The notes under the pieces were generated by a model that saw only the letters and a program-made list of their open reading frames with translations, ran no database searches and was not told the origin of the DNA. Shown in pieces: positions 29,043-38,573 of a stretch of DNA of 64,000 nucleotides. Location: NCBI GenBank assembly GCA_024401115.1, contig JAKSLP010000004.1, positions 35,861 through 99,860 of the forward strand. Reading direction: 5' to 3'. The stretch comes from Bacteroidaceae bacterium. GTDB lineage: Bacteria; Bacteroidota; Bacteroidia; Bacteroidales; Bacteroidaceae. The stretch's first letter is position 1. Every line of letters starts with the position of its first letter. The position numbers were made by a program, and so were the translations under genes.

Positions 29043-29967
29043 TCCAAAACCTAAAAAAGCAGACTGGGATTCACTGGTACGGAAGTACAAACAATACATC
29101 CGTTTGGAACGGTCTTATTCTGACAATACACTAAATGCTTATCTCGCCGATCTGGAGAAGTTGAGGGCTTATCTTACCTTAGCTGATATTTCACCGCTGA
29201 AAGCCCAAATCTCTGATTTACGCGAATTTTCCATGGGACTGCAGGATATTGGCATTCATCCGCGTTCCCAAGCACGTATTCTTTCAGGGGTTCGCTCGTT
29301 TTACCGTTTTCTGGAATTGGAAGGTCACATTGAGCAGTCACCGGCAGAACTGCTTGAGGCCCCTCAAATCGGACGGCATCTGCCTACCGTTCTTTCTGTC
29401 AGTGAGATTGATGAGATCATCGCACAAATCGATTTGAGTAAAGCGGAGGGCCAGCGAAACAGGGCCATCATTGAAACACTCTACAGCTGTGGACTCCGAG
29501 TGAGCGAACTGTGCAACCTTAAAATATCTAATCTGTATCTGAATGAGGGTTTTATCAAGGTAGAAGGTAAAGGAAACAAACAACGGCTGGTTCCTATCTC
29601 ACCCCGGGCAATCCATGAATTGGAGTTGTATTTTCAAGACCGGTGTCATTATACCATTAAACGGGGAGAAGAGGACTATGTATTTATTACCCAGAGAAGA
29701 GGTACCCACATAGGCCGCATAATGGTTTTTCATTTTATCAAGGAATTGGTGGAATCAGCCGGCATTCAGAAAGAGGTGAGTCCACATACGTTCCGTCACA
29801 GTTTTGCTACACATTTGCTGGAAGGAGGAGCTAACCTACGGGCCATTCAGGCCATGCTGGGACACGAGTCCATTGCCACTACTGAAATTTATACACATAT
29901 TGACCGTTCACGTCTGAGAGAAGAAATTCTGCTTCATCATCCTCGTAATATTGTTTGTAAGGACTAA
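29035..29967 (+). CDS. xerD: Site-specific tyrosine recombinase XerC/XerD family
   Basis: It resolves chromosome dimers at dif together with its partner. The N-terminal SAM-like core-binding domain spans about 10-95. The catalytic domain carries Arg in CGLRVSELCNL, Lys in EGKGNKQRLVP, the HTFRHSFATHLLEGG box and GHESIATTEIYTH with the final nucleophilic Tyr. Length 310 aa is typical. Its position next to aroQ is conserved in Bacteroidetes and supports a housekeeping XerD rather than a mobile-element integrase. Confidence 0.92.
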   Translation: MPNPKPKKADWDSLVRKYKQYIRLERSYSDNTLNAYLADLEKLRAYLTLADISPLKAQISDLREFSMGLQDIGIHPRSQARILSGVRSFYRFLELEGHIEQSPAELLEAPQIGRHLPTVLSVSEIDEIIAQIDLSKAEGQRNRAIIETLYSCGLRVSELCNLKISNLYLNEGFIKVEGKGNKQRLVPISPRAIHELELYFQDRCHYTIKRGEEDYVFITQRRGTHIGRIMVFHFIKELVESAGIQKEVSPHTFRHSFATHLLEGGANLRAIQAMLGHESIATTEIYTHIDRSRLREEILLHHPRNIVCKD

Positions 29968-30016
29968 AAAAAGATTTAAAAAAACGGCAATTATTCCTCA
30001 ACACAAACAAATTGCT

Positions 30017-30024
30017 TATCTTTG
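30017..30024 (+). promoter_or_regulatory. Promoter -7 element for the OmpA/TPR lipoprotein operon
   Basis: TATCTTTG followed by C, 41 nt before the ATG at 30066. Confidence 0.62.
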
Positions 30025-30065
30025 CAAGGTAGTTTAACAACGACACAAAAATACGAATTTAAATT

Positions 30066-31769
30066 ATGACGAAAAAATCTATTTTAATTCCTTTTGCATC
30101 GTTTGCCTTAGTTGCTGCATTGACATCTTGCAGTAGTAAATTAGGCATGCTGGGTGCAGATAATTTCACCGTCACTCCTAATCCGTTGGAGGCTCACGCG
30201 GGTATGGTTCCTTCTACTATCAATGGTACTTTTCCAGAGAAGTACATGAAGAAAAAGGCACAGGTTACCGTTACGCCAGTGTTGAGATGGAACGGTGGCG
30301 AGGCTAAGGGAAACCCTGCAACTTTTCAGGGCGAGAAAGTTAAGGGTAACAATCAAACCATTTCATATGTCATCGGTGGCTCATATACCATGCGTGCTTC
30401 TTATCCATATCAGGAAGGCATGCAGCGTTCTGACCTATATCTGACCTTCAATGCTCAAGTGGGCAACAAGGTTGTTAACATTCCTGACGTTCAGATTGCA
30501 ACCGGCGTTATCTCTACCTCTGAATTGGTAAAGGAGACTTTGAAGAGTACTACCGGATCTATTGCCAAGGATGCATTCCAGCGCATTATTCAAGCTAAGC
30601 AGGAAGCTACCATCCAGTTCCTGTTGGGACAGGCCAACTTGCGTGCCAGCGAACTGAACAGTAATAACGTAAAGGAATTTATTGCTAAATTGAAGGAGAT
30701 TAAGGATAATGGTGAGACCAACAAGTTGAATAACATTGAGGTTTCTGCTTATGCCTCTCCTGATGGTAAGTACAATTTCAACGAGAAGTTGGCAGGCAAA
30801 CGTGAGCAGAATTCCACCAAATATGTTAAGGACAACCTGAAGAAGAACCAGCAGGAAACTGATGTAGACACCAAGTATACTGCAGAGGACTGGGAAGGTT
30901 TCCAGGAGTTGGTAGCTCAATCTAATATTCAGGATAAGGATTTGATTATCCGTGTATTGTCTATGTACTCTGACCCAGAGGAGCGCGAGCGCGAAATCAA
31001 GAACATTTCTGTAGTCTATGGCGATTTGGCAGAAACCGTTCTGCCTAAGTTGCGTCGTGCACGCCTGACAGCAAACTACGAGATTATTGGCCGTAGCGAT
31101 GAGCAGATTACTGCACAGTTCAAGAGCGACGCTTCTAAGTTGAGTTTGGAGGAGATTCTGTATGCTGCAACCCTAACCGATGATGCTGCTCAGAAAGAAG
31201 CTATCTATAAGAAGGCCGCTCAATTGTACAGCAAGGATGCACGTGCATTCAACAACCTTGCAACCCTGGCTTATCAGGCCGGTGATCTGAATAAGGCTAA
31301 CGACTATCTGTCTCAGGCACTGAAGATCAACTCTTCATTGGCAGAGGCTAATGCAAACTGCGGCTTGGTGGCTTTGGCAAAGGGCGACAAGCAGAGTGCG
31401 GCGCAATATTTATCAAAAGGTGCAGGTGCTGAAGGTTTAAACGAAGCAATGAGTGCGCTGTACATTGCTCAGGGCCAGTATGCTCAGGCCGCTGCCATAG
31501 CTAAGGGAAGCAACAGCAATACAGCAGCTTTAGCACAGATTCTTAATAAGGATTATACAGCTGCTTCCAGCACTTTGGCTGGTATCAAGAATGCAAACGC
31601 GATGACCTATTACCTGAAGGCTATCCAGAGCGCACGCACTGGCAATGCCAGCGATGTAACAACTAACCTTAAAAAGGCTGTTGCTGCTGATCCTTCTCTG
31701 AGAACCAAGGCCATCAACGATCTGGAGTACCTGAATTGCCCAAATGCAGTGAGTAACGCTTTGAACTGA
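30066..31769 (+). CDS. Lipoprotein with OmpA-like segment and C-terminal tetratricopeptide repeats
   Basis: The 567-aa product has a lipoprotein signal (ALTSC, Cys22). An Ig-like N-terminal region (about 35-150) is followed by an OmpA-like stretch near 225-345 (EVSAYASPDGK, then LPKLRRARLTANYEI) that may bind peptidoglycan, and TPR-like helices from about 385 (AFNNLATLAYQAGDLNKANDYL). This suggests an envelope scaffold between outer membrane and cell wall. The precise role is unknown. It leads an operon with a TlpA-like lipoprotein (8 nt downstream) and comM. Confidence 0.78.
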   Translation: MTKKSILIPFASFALVAALTSCSSKLGMLGADNFTVTPNPLEAHAGMVPSTINGTFPEKYMKKKAQVTVTPVLRWNGGEAKGNPATFQGEKVKGNNQTISYVIGGSYTMRASYPYQEGMQRSDLYLTFNAQVGNKVVNIPDVQIATGVISTSELVKETLKSTTGSIAKDAFQRIIQAKQEATIQFLLGQANLRASELNSNNVKEFIAKLKEIKDNGETNKLNNIEVSAYASPDGKYNFNEKLAGKREQNSTKYVKDNLKKNQQETDVDTKYTAEDWEGFQELVAQSNIQDKDLIIRVLSMYSDPEEREREIKNISVVYGDLAETVLPKLRRARLTANYEIIGRSDEQITAQFKSDASKLSLEEILYAATLTDDAAQKEAIYKKAAQLYSKDARAFNNLATLAYQAGDLNKANDYLSQALKINSSLAEANANCGLVALAKGDKQSAAQYLSKGAGAEGLNEAMSALYIAQGQYAQAAAIAKGSNSNTAALAQILNKDYTAASSTLAGIKNANAMTYYLKAIQSARTGNASDVTTNLKKAVAADPSLRTKAINDLEYLNCPNAVSNALN

Positions 31770-31777
31770 TTGATATT

Positions 31778-32773
31778 TTGAGAACTTTCATTTTTATCAT
31801 AACCGTTTGGATTGGTGCATGGCTACTTTCGTCTTGCTCCAATCTAGACGGTCAATGTTTAATAAAAGGACAGTTCACTAACATGTCTCAAGGCGAGCTG
31901 ATGTTTTATATGCCTAACGGTCCCCGTGAGAAATTTGATACAGTCTCTGTCCGTGAAGGCAAGTTCAGCTATGCCATCCCTGATGCTGTTGAAAGTTATA
32001 GCATCTTGCTTTTTCCGAATCTGAGCGAGCAGGTCATCTTTGTAGAACCTAACTTGAATGTCAGCATCGAGGCAAATGCCACACAGCTGAAAGCCATCAA
32101 AATTACCGGTGGAAAGGCAAACAAACTGATGTCCGGTTTCCGAAATGAAATCATGGATCTTCCAACCAATCAGGTTAAGGATAAGGCTCTGGAGTTTATC
32201 CATAAGAATCCGGCCTCTATCGTCAGCATCTATCTGTTAAGAAAGTATTTTGTCAATGTGGACAATCCTGATCTTGACGAGATAGAGGATGCCCTCAGTG
32301 CCATAACCCAGGCTCAGCCCGAGCAGCCCGACATGAAATTACTTCATGAGAAGATTACAGCGCTCAGGAATGTGAGCGAGGGTAAATCTGCTCCGAATTT
32401 TGATGTTACCGACAACGAGGGGAAACGACATCAGTTGGCCGACTATAAGGGAAAGGACTTACTCCTGATTTTTGGTGCTACTTGGGCAGAAGGATATCGC
32501 GACCAACTTCGCGAAATCCATCATGACTCGAAGGATATGCAAGAAATTCCCGAGATGATTAATGTGGAAATGGATGTAGCTAAGTATATGGCTAATTCAG
32601 TGCTCCGCGATTCTTTGCCAGGCGTCATGATTCCTGAATTGAGAGGCTGGCAATCAGAAATAGTAAAAAATTATCAAATAAAAACTCTTCCCACCTTCAT
32701 TCTCATTGACAAAAGTCAGAAGATTGTAGCGCGGGCAGACAACTGGAACGATATAAAAAAGAAGATTAAGTAA
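31778..32773 (+). CDS. DUF4369/TlpA-like thioredoxin-fold lipoprotein lacking the CXXC motif
   Basis: Starts with TTG 8 nt after the preceding stop; the signal peptide ends in a lipobox at Cys20 (LLSSC). Residues about 22-115 resemble the DUF4369 domain and 200-331 a TlpA/ResA-type thioredoxin fold, with APNFDVTDNEGK, FGATWAEGYRDQ and the cis-proline region LPTFILID. Where an active enzyme has WCXXC, this protein has WAEGY, and its only cysteines are Cys20 and Cys27. It is therefore unlikely to be a disulfide oxidoreductase and may serve as a binding or structural module. Confidence 0.8.
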   Translation: MRTFIFIITVWIGAWLLSSCSNLDGQCLIKGQFTNMSQGELMFYMPNGPREKFDTVSVREGKFSYAIPDAVESYSILLFPNLSEQVIFVEPNLNVSIEANATQLKAIKITGGKANKLMSGFRNEIMDLPTNQVKDKALEFIHKNPASIVSIYLLRKYFVNVDNPDLDEIEDALSAITQAQPEQPDMKLLHEKITALRNVSEGKSAPNFDVTDNEGKRHQLADYKGKDLLLIFGATWAEGYRDQLREIHHDSKDMQEIPEMINVEMDVAKYMANSVLRDSLPGVMIPELRGWQSEIVKNYQIKTLPTFILIDKSQKIVARADNWNDIKKKIK

Positions 32774-32778
32774 CATTT

Positions 32779-34320
32779 ATGCTAGTCAAAGTCTTTGGAG
32801 CCGCTGTCCAAGGAATTGAAGCAACCACTATTACCATTGAGGTTAATACCGATCGAGGCATTAAGTTCTTCTTAGTAGGAATGCCCGACGAGGCAGTGAA
32901 GGAAAGTCACGAGCGCATTATTTCCGCACTGCGTTATAATAATCTGAAGTTTCCATCCTGTCAGATTATCATTAATATGGCACCCGCCGATGTACGAAAA
33001 GAGGGAGCCAGTTACGACTTGCCATTGGCCATAGGCATCCTTGCCGCCAGTCAGAGTATTAAGGCGGACAATCTGTCACGTTACATGATTATGGGTGAAC
33101 TAAGTTTGGACGGTTCACTGCAACCCATCAAGGGTGTGTTATCTATTGCCATGCTGGCTCTACGTAGCGGTTTTGAGGGACTGATTCTTCCCAAAGCCAA
33201 CGCACAAGAAGCTGCTGTCATCGAAGGATTGACGGTTTATGGTGTAGAAAACATCAGCCAAGTCATTGATTTCTTCAACGGTGAGGCCACACTCGAACCT
33301 ACCGAACACCAACCGCAAATGTTTCAATGTTCTGAAAATGAGGTTTTCGAATACGACTTTCAAGATGTGAAGGGGCAAGAGAGCGTAAAACGTGCTTTTG
33401 AAGTCGCTGCAGCGGGGTCACACAATTTAATCCTCATTGGCCCTCCTGGCAGCGGTAAATCCATGATGGCCAAAAGGTTGCCAGGTATTCTTCCTCCTTT
33501 GTCGCTGGAAGAGAGTCTGGAAAGCAGCCAGGTTCATTCTGTTGCAGGGCTCATGGCACGAAATGCTGGTCTACTGACCAAACGCCCATTCCGATCTCCT
33601 CATCATACCATCTCACAAGTGGCATTGGTGGGTGGAGGCCAACACCCCAAACCGGGTGAGATTAGTCTGGCACACCATGGTGTCTTATTTGCCGATGAAT
33701 TGCCGGAATGGAATAAACGAACGTTAGAGGTATTACGGCAACCATTGGAAGATCATAAGATTTGTATTTCGCGAACTAAATATTCCGTGGAATACCCCTG
33801 TTCGTTCATGTTCGTGGCCGCCATGAATCCATGTCCATGCGGGATGTACAACGATCCAACCCGAGAGTGCACCTGTACTCCAACTCAGGTGCAGAACTAC
33901 CTGAACCGTATATCCGGACCTTTAATGGACCGCATTGACCTTCAGATTGAAATTTCTCCCGTGCCCTATAAGGACATGTCTAACAACACGTTGGCAGAAA
34001 GTAGCTCCAAAATCAGAGAACGGGTGATTTATGCCCGCCACATTCAGGAAAAAAGGTTTGCCAACGAACCTGGTATTTTCTGTAATGCACAGATGACTCC
34101 TCGCCTGCTTCGGAAGTATGCACAACCATCACCTGAGGGACAGAAACTGTTACGTAATGCCATGGAACGTATGGGACTTTCGGCACGTGCCTATGACCGA
34201 ATCTTGAAAGTGGCACGCACCATAGCCGACTTGGACGGTTCCGAGCATGTGGAAAAAAACCACATAGCCGAGGCCATCAGTTACCGCGCTTTGGATAGAG
34301 GCAACTGGTCTACCCGTTAA
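32779..34320 (+). CDS. comM: YifB/ComM-family Mg-chelatase-like AAA+ ATPase
   Basis: Hexameric helicase-like ATPase; ComM promotes branch migration during natural transformation, and homologs are also widespread in bacteria not known to be competent. The N-terminal Lon-like ChlI domain covers about 20-160. Walker A is GPPGSGKSMMAKR (about 220-232), Walker B lies in LFADELPEW, and a Cys cluster NPCPCGMYNDPTRECTCT forms the family zinc site. Length 513 aa is normal. It is 5 nt after the TlpA-like gene and probably its operon partner. Confidence 0.95.
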   Translation: MLVKVFGAAVQGIEATTITIEVNTDRGIKFFLVGMPDEAVKESHERIISALRYNNLKFPSCQIIINMAPADVRKEGASYDLPLAIGILAASQSIKADNLSRYMIMGELSLDGSLQPIKGVLSIAMLALRSGFEGLILPKANAQEAAVIEGLTVYGVENISQVIDFFNGEATLEPTEHQPQMFQCSENEVFEYDFQDVKGQESVKRAFEVAAAGSHNLILIGPPGSGKSMMAKRLPGILPPLSLEESLESSQVHSVAGLMARNAGLLTKRPFRSPHHTISQVALVGGGQHPKPGEISLAHHGVLFADELPEWNKRTLEVLRQPLEDHKICISRTKYSVEYPCSFMFVAAMNPCPCGMYNDPTRECTCTPTQVQNYLNRISGPLMDRIDLQIEISPVPYKDMSNNTLAESSSKIRERVIYARHIQEKRFANEPGIFCNAQMTPRLLRKYAQPSPEGQKLLRNAMERMGLSARAYDRILKVARTIADLDGSEHVEKNHIAEAISYRALDRGNWSTR

Positions 34321-34327
34321 TAACACT

Positions 34328-34355
34328 AATCCCGGCCCTATTCAGGACCGGGATT
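34328..34355. terminator. Weak hairpin between comM and the acyltransferase gene
   Basis: An 8-bp stem AATCCCGG / CCGGGATT extended after one mismatch, in a convergent gap. No T run follows on either strand, so termination is only suggested. Confidence 0.5.
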
Positions 34356-34375
34356 TACTATATGGTAAGATAGAG

Positions 34376-35500
34376 TTATCCTAATTTATTTGACAGCCAT
34401 TTACGGATCGGCTCATCATAGCAAATCAGGCAGAGAGTTCCCAACAGAAGATTGGCCAGAATAACCACAGTTGCCCCCCCGTAGAAAAGGGCACCCTGAG
34501 GATCAACCTGCTTAATCCAATAGATATAAAGATAAATGAGCGGATAATGAACGGCATAGAGCGGATAGCTTAGGCGCCCTAAGAATGTAATGTATTTTTT
34601 AGAATTACCTTGAACCACGCCTCTGGCACCGCTCCAGATTATGATTGGGAATAAGATTATCAGGCAGAAAACCTGATAATAGCAACTAAAATCGCCCAAC
34701 CCTGGAACCAGGAAAATAACGAGCAAGGCTATGGCACAAGACCAGAATACCTGTGGCCCCTGTATGCTGCTTGGGCTTTTTTTCTTAAATAATCGGGCCA
34801 GAAGAAGTCCCATAGGATAACCAAAGCTGATTCTGATGACACCTCCTAGCATATTAATTGGTTCAGAAGACCATCCGTAGCTGATGTAATTTTCTTCCAT
34901 CCATAACGCAAATGCCAACAGAAGTAATGCGCTAATGCCTACCCATATTTTTAGGATCTTAGTACTGACACGGCACAGAAAAAGGCCATAACATAAACTC
35001 CCAATATATTCCAGGAAAAGACTCCAATGAGGGCCATTGATTGGAAATGCTTCAGCGTTACCACGGACGTCCATAGACGTAGGAGTGGGTAAGCAGAAGA
35101 GTGCCAACATCACGCAAATCATAATATCGGATGTTAGTGCCTGTGTTCCGTCCCACATTTGGCATCCCTGAATGCAAAAACATATCAAGCCTATCACTAC
35201 TCCGATGACAACCATAGGGTGCAAACGAATCAACCTGCGCTTGATAAAACTGCCAAGGCTCATGCTACCATCCTGAAGCCGCTCGTCATAAGCATACCCC
35301 ATAACAAATCCACTAAGGATAAAGAAGAAGTCCACAGACATGAATCCGTGATACAAACCTTGTTCTGCTATTGTAGTATTGATTGGTGCAAAAGCTATCG
35401 CCTCACAAATGTGGTAGCAAAGTACCATGATGGCTGCAATTCCTCTTAGACCATCCAAAATGTCATAATGAGGTTTAGTCGCCCATGTCTGTGTTGTCAT
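34376..35500 (-). CDS. Acyltransferase 3 family membrane protein
   Basis: Ten-or-so-helix membrane protein (374 aa) of the OafA/YrhL type that acetylates sugars of surface polysaccharides or peptidoglycan. N-terminal YDILDGLRGIAAIMVLCYH contains the key His. The second family motif is FFILSGFVMGYAYD, and GRLSYPLYAVHYPL lies in the C-terminal third. It is monocistronic; the only upstream promoter-like element (TTTCTTTG on the minus strand) is imperfect. The target glycan is unknown. Confidence 0.9.
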   Translation of the reverse strand: MTTQTWATKPHYDILDGLRGIAAIMVLCYHICEAIAFAPINTTIAEQGLYHGFMSVDFFFILSGFVMGYAYDERLQDGSMSLGSFIKRRLIRLHPMVVIGVVIGLICFCIQGCQMWDGTQALTSDIMICVMLALFCLPTPTSMDVRGNAEAFPINGPHWSLFLEYIGSLCYGLFLCRVSTKILKIWVGISALLLLAFALWMEENYISYGWSSEPINMLGGVIRISFGYPMGLLLARLFKKKSPSSIQGPQVFWSCAIALLVIFLVPGLGDFSCYYQVFCLIILFPIIIWSGARGVVQGNSKKYITFLGRLSYPLYAVHYPLIYLYIYWIKQVDPQGALFYGGATVVILANLLLGTLCLICYDEPIRKWLSNKLG

Positions 35501-35548
35501 ATTCCTTAGATTTTGATGTATTTCTGCAAAGAAACAAAAAAAATTCCG

Positions 35549-35556
35549 TACTTTTG
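35549..35556 (+). promoter_or_regulatory. Promoter -7 element for metG
   Basis: TACTTTTG followed by CA, 28 nt before the metG ATG. Confidence 0.62.
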
Positions 35557-35584
35557 CACCTAAATGTAAATAAACGAATCAAAC

Positions 35585-37642
35585 ATGGAAAAAAACTTTA
35601 AACGCACCACCGTTACAGCGGCTCTGCCCTATGCTAACGGTCCTGTTCATATAGGCCATCTGGCCGGTGTTTATGTTCCTGCCGACATTTATGTGCGCTA
35701 TCTGCGCCTGAAAGGAAAGGACGTTTTGTTTATCGGTGGCTCTGACGAGCACGGTGTACCTGTAACCATCCGTGCAAGGAAGGAAGGTATCACTGTTCAA
35801 CAGGTGGTTGACCGCTATCATTACCTGATTAAGGACTCTTTTGAGAAGTTCGGTATCAGTTTCGATATCTACAGCCGTACCACCAGCGATGTGCATCACA
35901 AGCTGGCCAGCGATTTCTTCAAGAAGCTGTATGATGAGGATAAGTTTATCAAGCAGACTACCGAGCAGTTCTATGACGAGGAGACCAAGGAGTTCCTGAC
36001 CGACCGTAACATCCGTGGAGAATGCCCTCGCTGCCATGCTGCCGATGCATACGGCGACCAGTGCGAGAAGTGCGGTGCCACCCTTTCGCCAGAGGAGCTG
36101 ATCAATCCATACAATGCCGTTAACGGTAACCCATTGGTTAAGAAAGAGACCAGCCACTGGTATCTGCCATTGGATCAGCACCAGGAATGGTTGGAGAAGT
36201 GGATTTTGGAGGACCACAAGGAGTGGCGTCCTAATGTTTATGGCCAGTGCAAGAGTTGGTTGGACGGTGGTTTGAAGCCACGTGCCGTAACCCGCGACCT
36301 GGATTGGGGTATTCCTGTGCCTGTAGAAGGTGCTGAAGGCAAGGTGCTGTACGTATGGTTTGATGCACCTATCGGTTACATCTCTAACACAAAGGAGTTG
36401 TGCGATGCCAAGCCTGAATTAGGTTCATGGGAAACCTGGTGGAAGGATCCCGAAACCCGTCTGGTTCACTTCATCGGTAAGGATAACATTGTGTTCCATT
36501 GCATCGTATTCCCTGCTATGCTGAAGGCTCACGGCGATTATATTCTGCCTGACAACGTGCCATCCAACGAGTTCCTGAACCTGGAGAACGATAAGATTTC
36601 TACCAGTCGCAACTGGGCTGTATGGTTGAACGAATACCTGGTGGATATGCCTGAGCGTCAGGACGAATTGCGTTATGTATTGACCGCAAGCGCTCCTGAG
36701 ACCAAGGACAACAACTTCATGTGGAAGGATTATCAGGACCGTGTGAACAATGAGTTGGTAGCTATCTACGGCAACTTTGTGAACCGTGCACTGCAGTTGA
36801 CCCAGAAGTATTACGATGGTGTAGTTCCAGCTTGCGGTGAACTGACCGATTACGATAAAGAGACACTGGCTGAATTTGCTGATGTTAAGACCAAGGTTGA
36901 GAGTCTGCTGGAGAACTTCAAATTCCGCGATGCCCAGAAGGAGGCTATGAATCTGGCACGTATCGGCAACAAGTACATTGCCGACATGGAGCCATGGAAG
37001 GTAATCAAGACCGATCCAGAGCGTGTTAAGACCATCATTTATATCTCTTTGCAGCTTACCGCCAACCTGGCTATCGCATTCGAGCCATTCCTGCCATTCA
37101 GCAGTGCCCGTCTGCGTGAGATGATCTGCATGGACGGTGTAAACTGGGAGAGTCTGGGCAGCACCGAGTTGTTGCCTGCCGGAAAGCAGTTGGGTAAGCC
37201 ATCGCTGCTGTACACCAAGATTGAGGACGAAGTAATTCAGGCTCAATTGGATAAGCTGGAGGCTACCAAGAAGGCTAACGAGGCTGCCAACTACAAGGCT
37301 AATCCTATCAAGGAAACCATCAGCTTTGACGACTTCCAGAAACTGGACATCCGTGTAGGAACCGTTTTGGAGTGCGAGCGCGTGCCAAAAATGAAGAAAC
37401 TGCTGAAGTTCCGCATCGACGACGGATTGGAGCAGCGTACTATTGTAAGCGGTATCAGCGCATTCTATGAACCAGAACAACTGGTAGGCAAGCAGGTATT
37501 GTTCATTGCTAACCTGGCACCACGTCAGTTTAAGAACGGTCTGGTCAGCGAAGGTATGATTCTGAGTGCTGAGAACTATGATGGAACACTGGCTGTTACT
37601 ACCGTAGAACACGAGGTTAAGCCAGGTTCTCAGGTATTGTAA
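35585..37642 (+). CDS. metG: Methionyl-tRNA synthetase with C-terminal tRNA-binding domain
   Basis: Class I synthetase (685 aa) that supplies Met-tRNA for initiation and elongation. It has [13 protein letters not shown] near residue 16, a four-Cys zinc knuckle ([18 protein letters not shown], about 142-159), [10 protein letters not shown] in place of KMSKS, and an EMAPII-type tRNA-binding domain from about 578 ([20 protein letters not shown]). Its codons are strongly biased to those of highly expressed genes. A HAD phosphatase gene follows after 59 nt. Confidence 0.97.
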   Translation: MEKNFKRTTVTAALPYANGPVHIGHLAGVYVPADIYVRYLRLKGKDVLFIGGSDEHGVPVTIRARKEGITVQQVVDRYHYLIKDSFEKFGISFDIYSRTTSDVHHKLASDFFKKLYDEDKFIKQTTEQFYDEETKEFLTDRNIRGECPRCHAADAYGDQCEKCGATLSPEELINPYNAVNGNPLVKKETSHWYLPLDQHQEWLEKWILEDHKEWRPNVYGQCKSWLDGGLKPRAVTRDLDWGIPVPVEGAEGKVLYVWFDAPIGYISNTKELCDAKPELGSWETWWKDPETRLVHFIGKDNIVFHCIVFPAMLKAHGDYILPDNVPSNEFLNLENDKISTSRNWAVWLNEYLVDMPERQDELRYVLTASAPETKDNNFMWKDYQDRVNNELVAIYGNFVNRALQLTQKYYDGVVPACGELTDYDKETLAEFADVKTKVESLLENFKFRDAQKEAMNLARIGNKYIADMEPWKVIKTDPERVKTIIYISLQLTANLAIAFEPFLPFSSARLREMICMDGVNWESLGSTELLPAGKQLGKPSLLYTKIEDEVIQAQLDKLEATKKANEAANYKANPIKETISFDDFQKLDIRVGTVLECERVPKMKKLLKFRIDDGLEQRTIVSGISAFYEPEQLVGKQVLFIANLAPRQFKNGLVSEGMILSAENYDGTLAVTTVEHEVKPGSQVL

Positions 37643-37653
37643 ATTCATGAATT

Positions 37654-37683
37654 GTCATCCTGAGCATAGCGAAGGATCTTTCT
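37654..37683. repeat. Single copy of a dispersed TCATCCTGAGC...GAAGGATCT-type repeat
   Basis: The sequence GTCATCCTGAGCATAGCGAA followed by GGATCTTTCT resembles a short dispersed intergenic repeat I recall from many Bacteroidetes genomes. ATCCT and AGGAT arms can pair. It sits in the metG-HAD spacer; no second copy is evident in this window. Confidence 0.5.
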
Positions 37684-37701
37684 AAACCGGATGGCTATCC
37701 T

Positions 37702-38487
37702 ATGATTAAAGCTATATTTTTAGATATCGATGGAACCCTGGTGTCTTTCCAGACACACAGGGTTCCTGCGTCTACATGCCAAGCCATTCATGAGGCTCGT
37801 CAGCGTGGCATTAAGGTGTTTATCTGCACCGGTCGTCCCATCCAGTTTATCGACAACCTGGCCGGTGTGGAATACGATGGCATGATCTGTGTCACTGGAG
37901 CATTGTGCATCACCGATAAGCATGAGGTTATCTACCGCAACAGTATTCCGCGCAGCGATGTGCAGAACCTGTTGGAATACCTGCAACAGCAGGGAGACAA
38001 TCCCACTCCATACATGGCCGTTTCAGACGAGAAGATTTTCGGTATCAACAAGGAGCACCCCGCCGTTCAGTACATTCTCACCCATCTGAATGTTCCCCAT
38101 GTCCCCTTCTATCCTATTGAGCAGATGGTAGATTCGCCCATTCTTCAGTTGATTGGTTTCTACACCACCGAAGATGACGAGAAAATGCAACAGATACTGC
38201 CCAATTGTGTGGCCATGCGCTGGCATCCCTCGTTTGCCGATATTGTAGTAAACGGTTGCAGCAAGGCCGATGGTATAGATAAGGTGATAGCCCATTACGG
38301 CATTGACATTTCCGAAACCATGGGTATAGGCGATGGAGGTAATGACATTCCGATGCTACAACACGCTGCTATTGGAGTTGCCATGAGTAACGCTTCTCCC
38401 GAGGTACAGCAACATGCCGACTACATCACTACTTCGGTGGATGACGATGGCATTTGGAACGCCTTTAAACACTTTGAACTTATTTGA
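37702..38487 (+). CDS. Cof-type HAD-IIB phosphatase
   Basis: Cytoplasmic haloacid-dehalogenase-superfamily phosphatase of 261 aa. Motif I is FLDIDGTLV (residues 6-14), motif II sits in FICTGRP, and motifs III/IV are in SKADGIDKVIAHYG and GIGDGGNDIPML. Family members hydrolyse sugar phosphates or flavin-related phosphates; the substrate here is open. It follows metG and ends at a strong terminator. Confidence 0.92.
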   Translation: MIKAIFLDIDGTLVSFQTHRVPASTCQAIHEARQRGIKVFICTGRPIQFIDNLAGVEYDGMICVTGALCITDKHEVIYRNSIPRSDVQNLLEYLQQQGDNPTPYMAVSDEKIFGINKEHPAVQYILTHLNVPHVPFYPIEQMVDSPILQLIGFYTTEDDEKMQQILPNCVAMRWHPSFADIVVNGCSKADGIDKVIAHYGIDISETMGIGDGGNDIPMLQHAAIGVAMSNASPEVQQHADYITTSVDDDGIWNAFKHFELI

Positions 38488-38490
38488 TAT

Positions 38491-38523
38491 AAAAAGCGTA
38501 AATAATAAAATTTACGCTTTTTC
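38491..38523 (+). terminator. Intrinsic terminator after the HAD phosphatase
   Basis: A 12-bp stem AAAAAGCGTAAA / TTTACGCTTTTT with a loop of about 8 nt; the T-rich right arm continues into TTCTG. Confidence 0.8.
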
Positions 38524-38545
38524 TGTATATATAAACTTTTTATTG

Positions 38546-38553
38546 TATTTTTG
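38546..38553 (+). promoter_or_regulatory. Promoter -7 element for the 5'-nucleotidase gene
   Basis: TATTTTTG followed by C, about 20 nt before the start codon. Confidence 0.6.
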
Positions 38554-38573
38554 CCGAAACAATCATAATGCTT

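Noticed and set aside
29035..29967. Tyrosine recombinase as an integrase of a mobile element
   Set aside because: No attachment repeats, excisionase or cargo genes are near, and the aroQ-xerD neighbourhood is that of the housekeeping XerD.
36425..37648. 407-codon open frame antisense to metG
   Set aside because: It is a shadow of strongly biased metG codons; it has no promoter, and its product shows no domain or signal.
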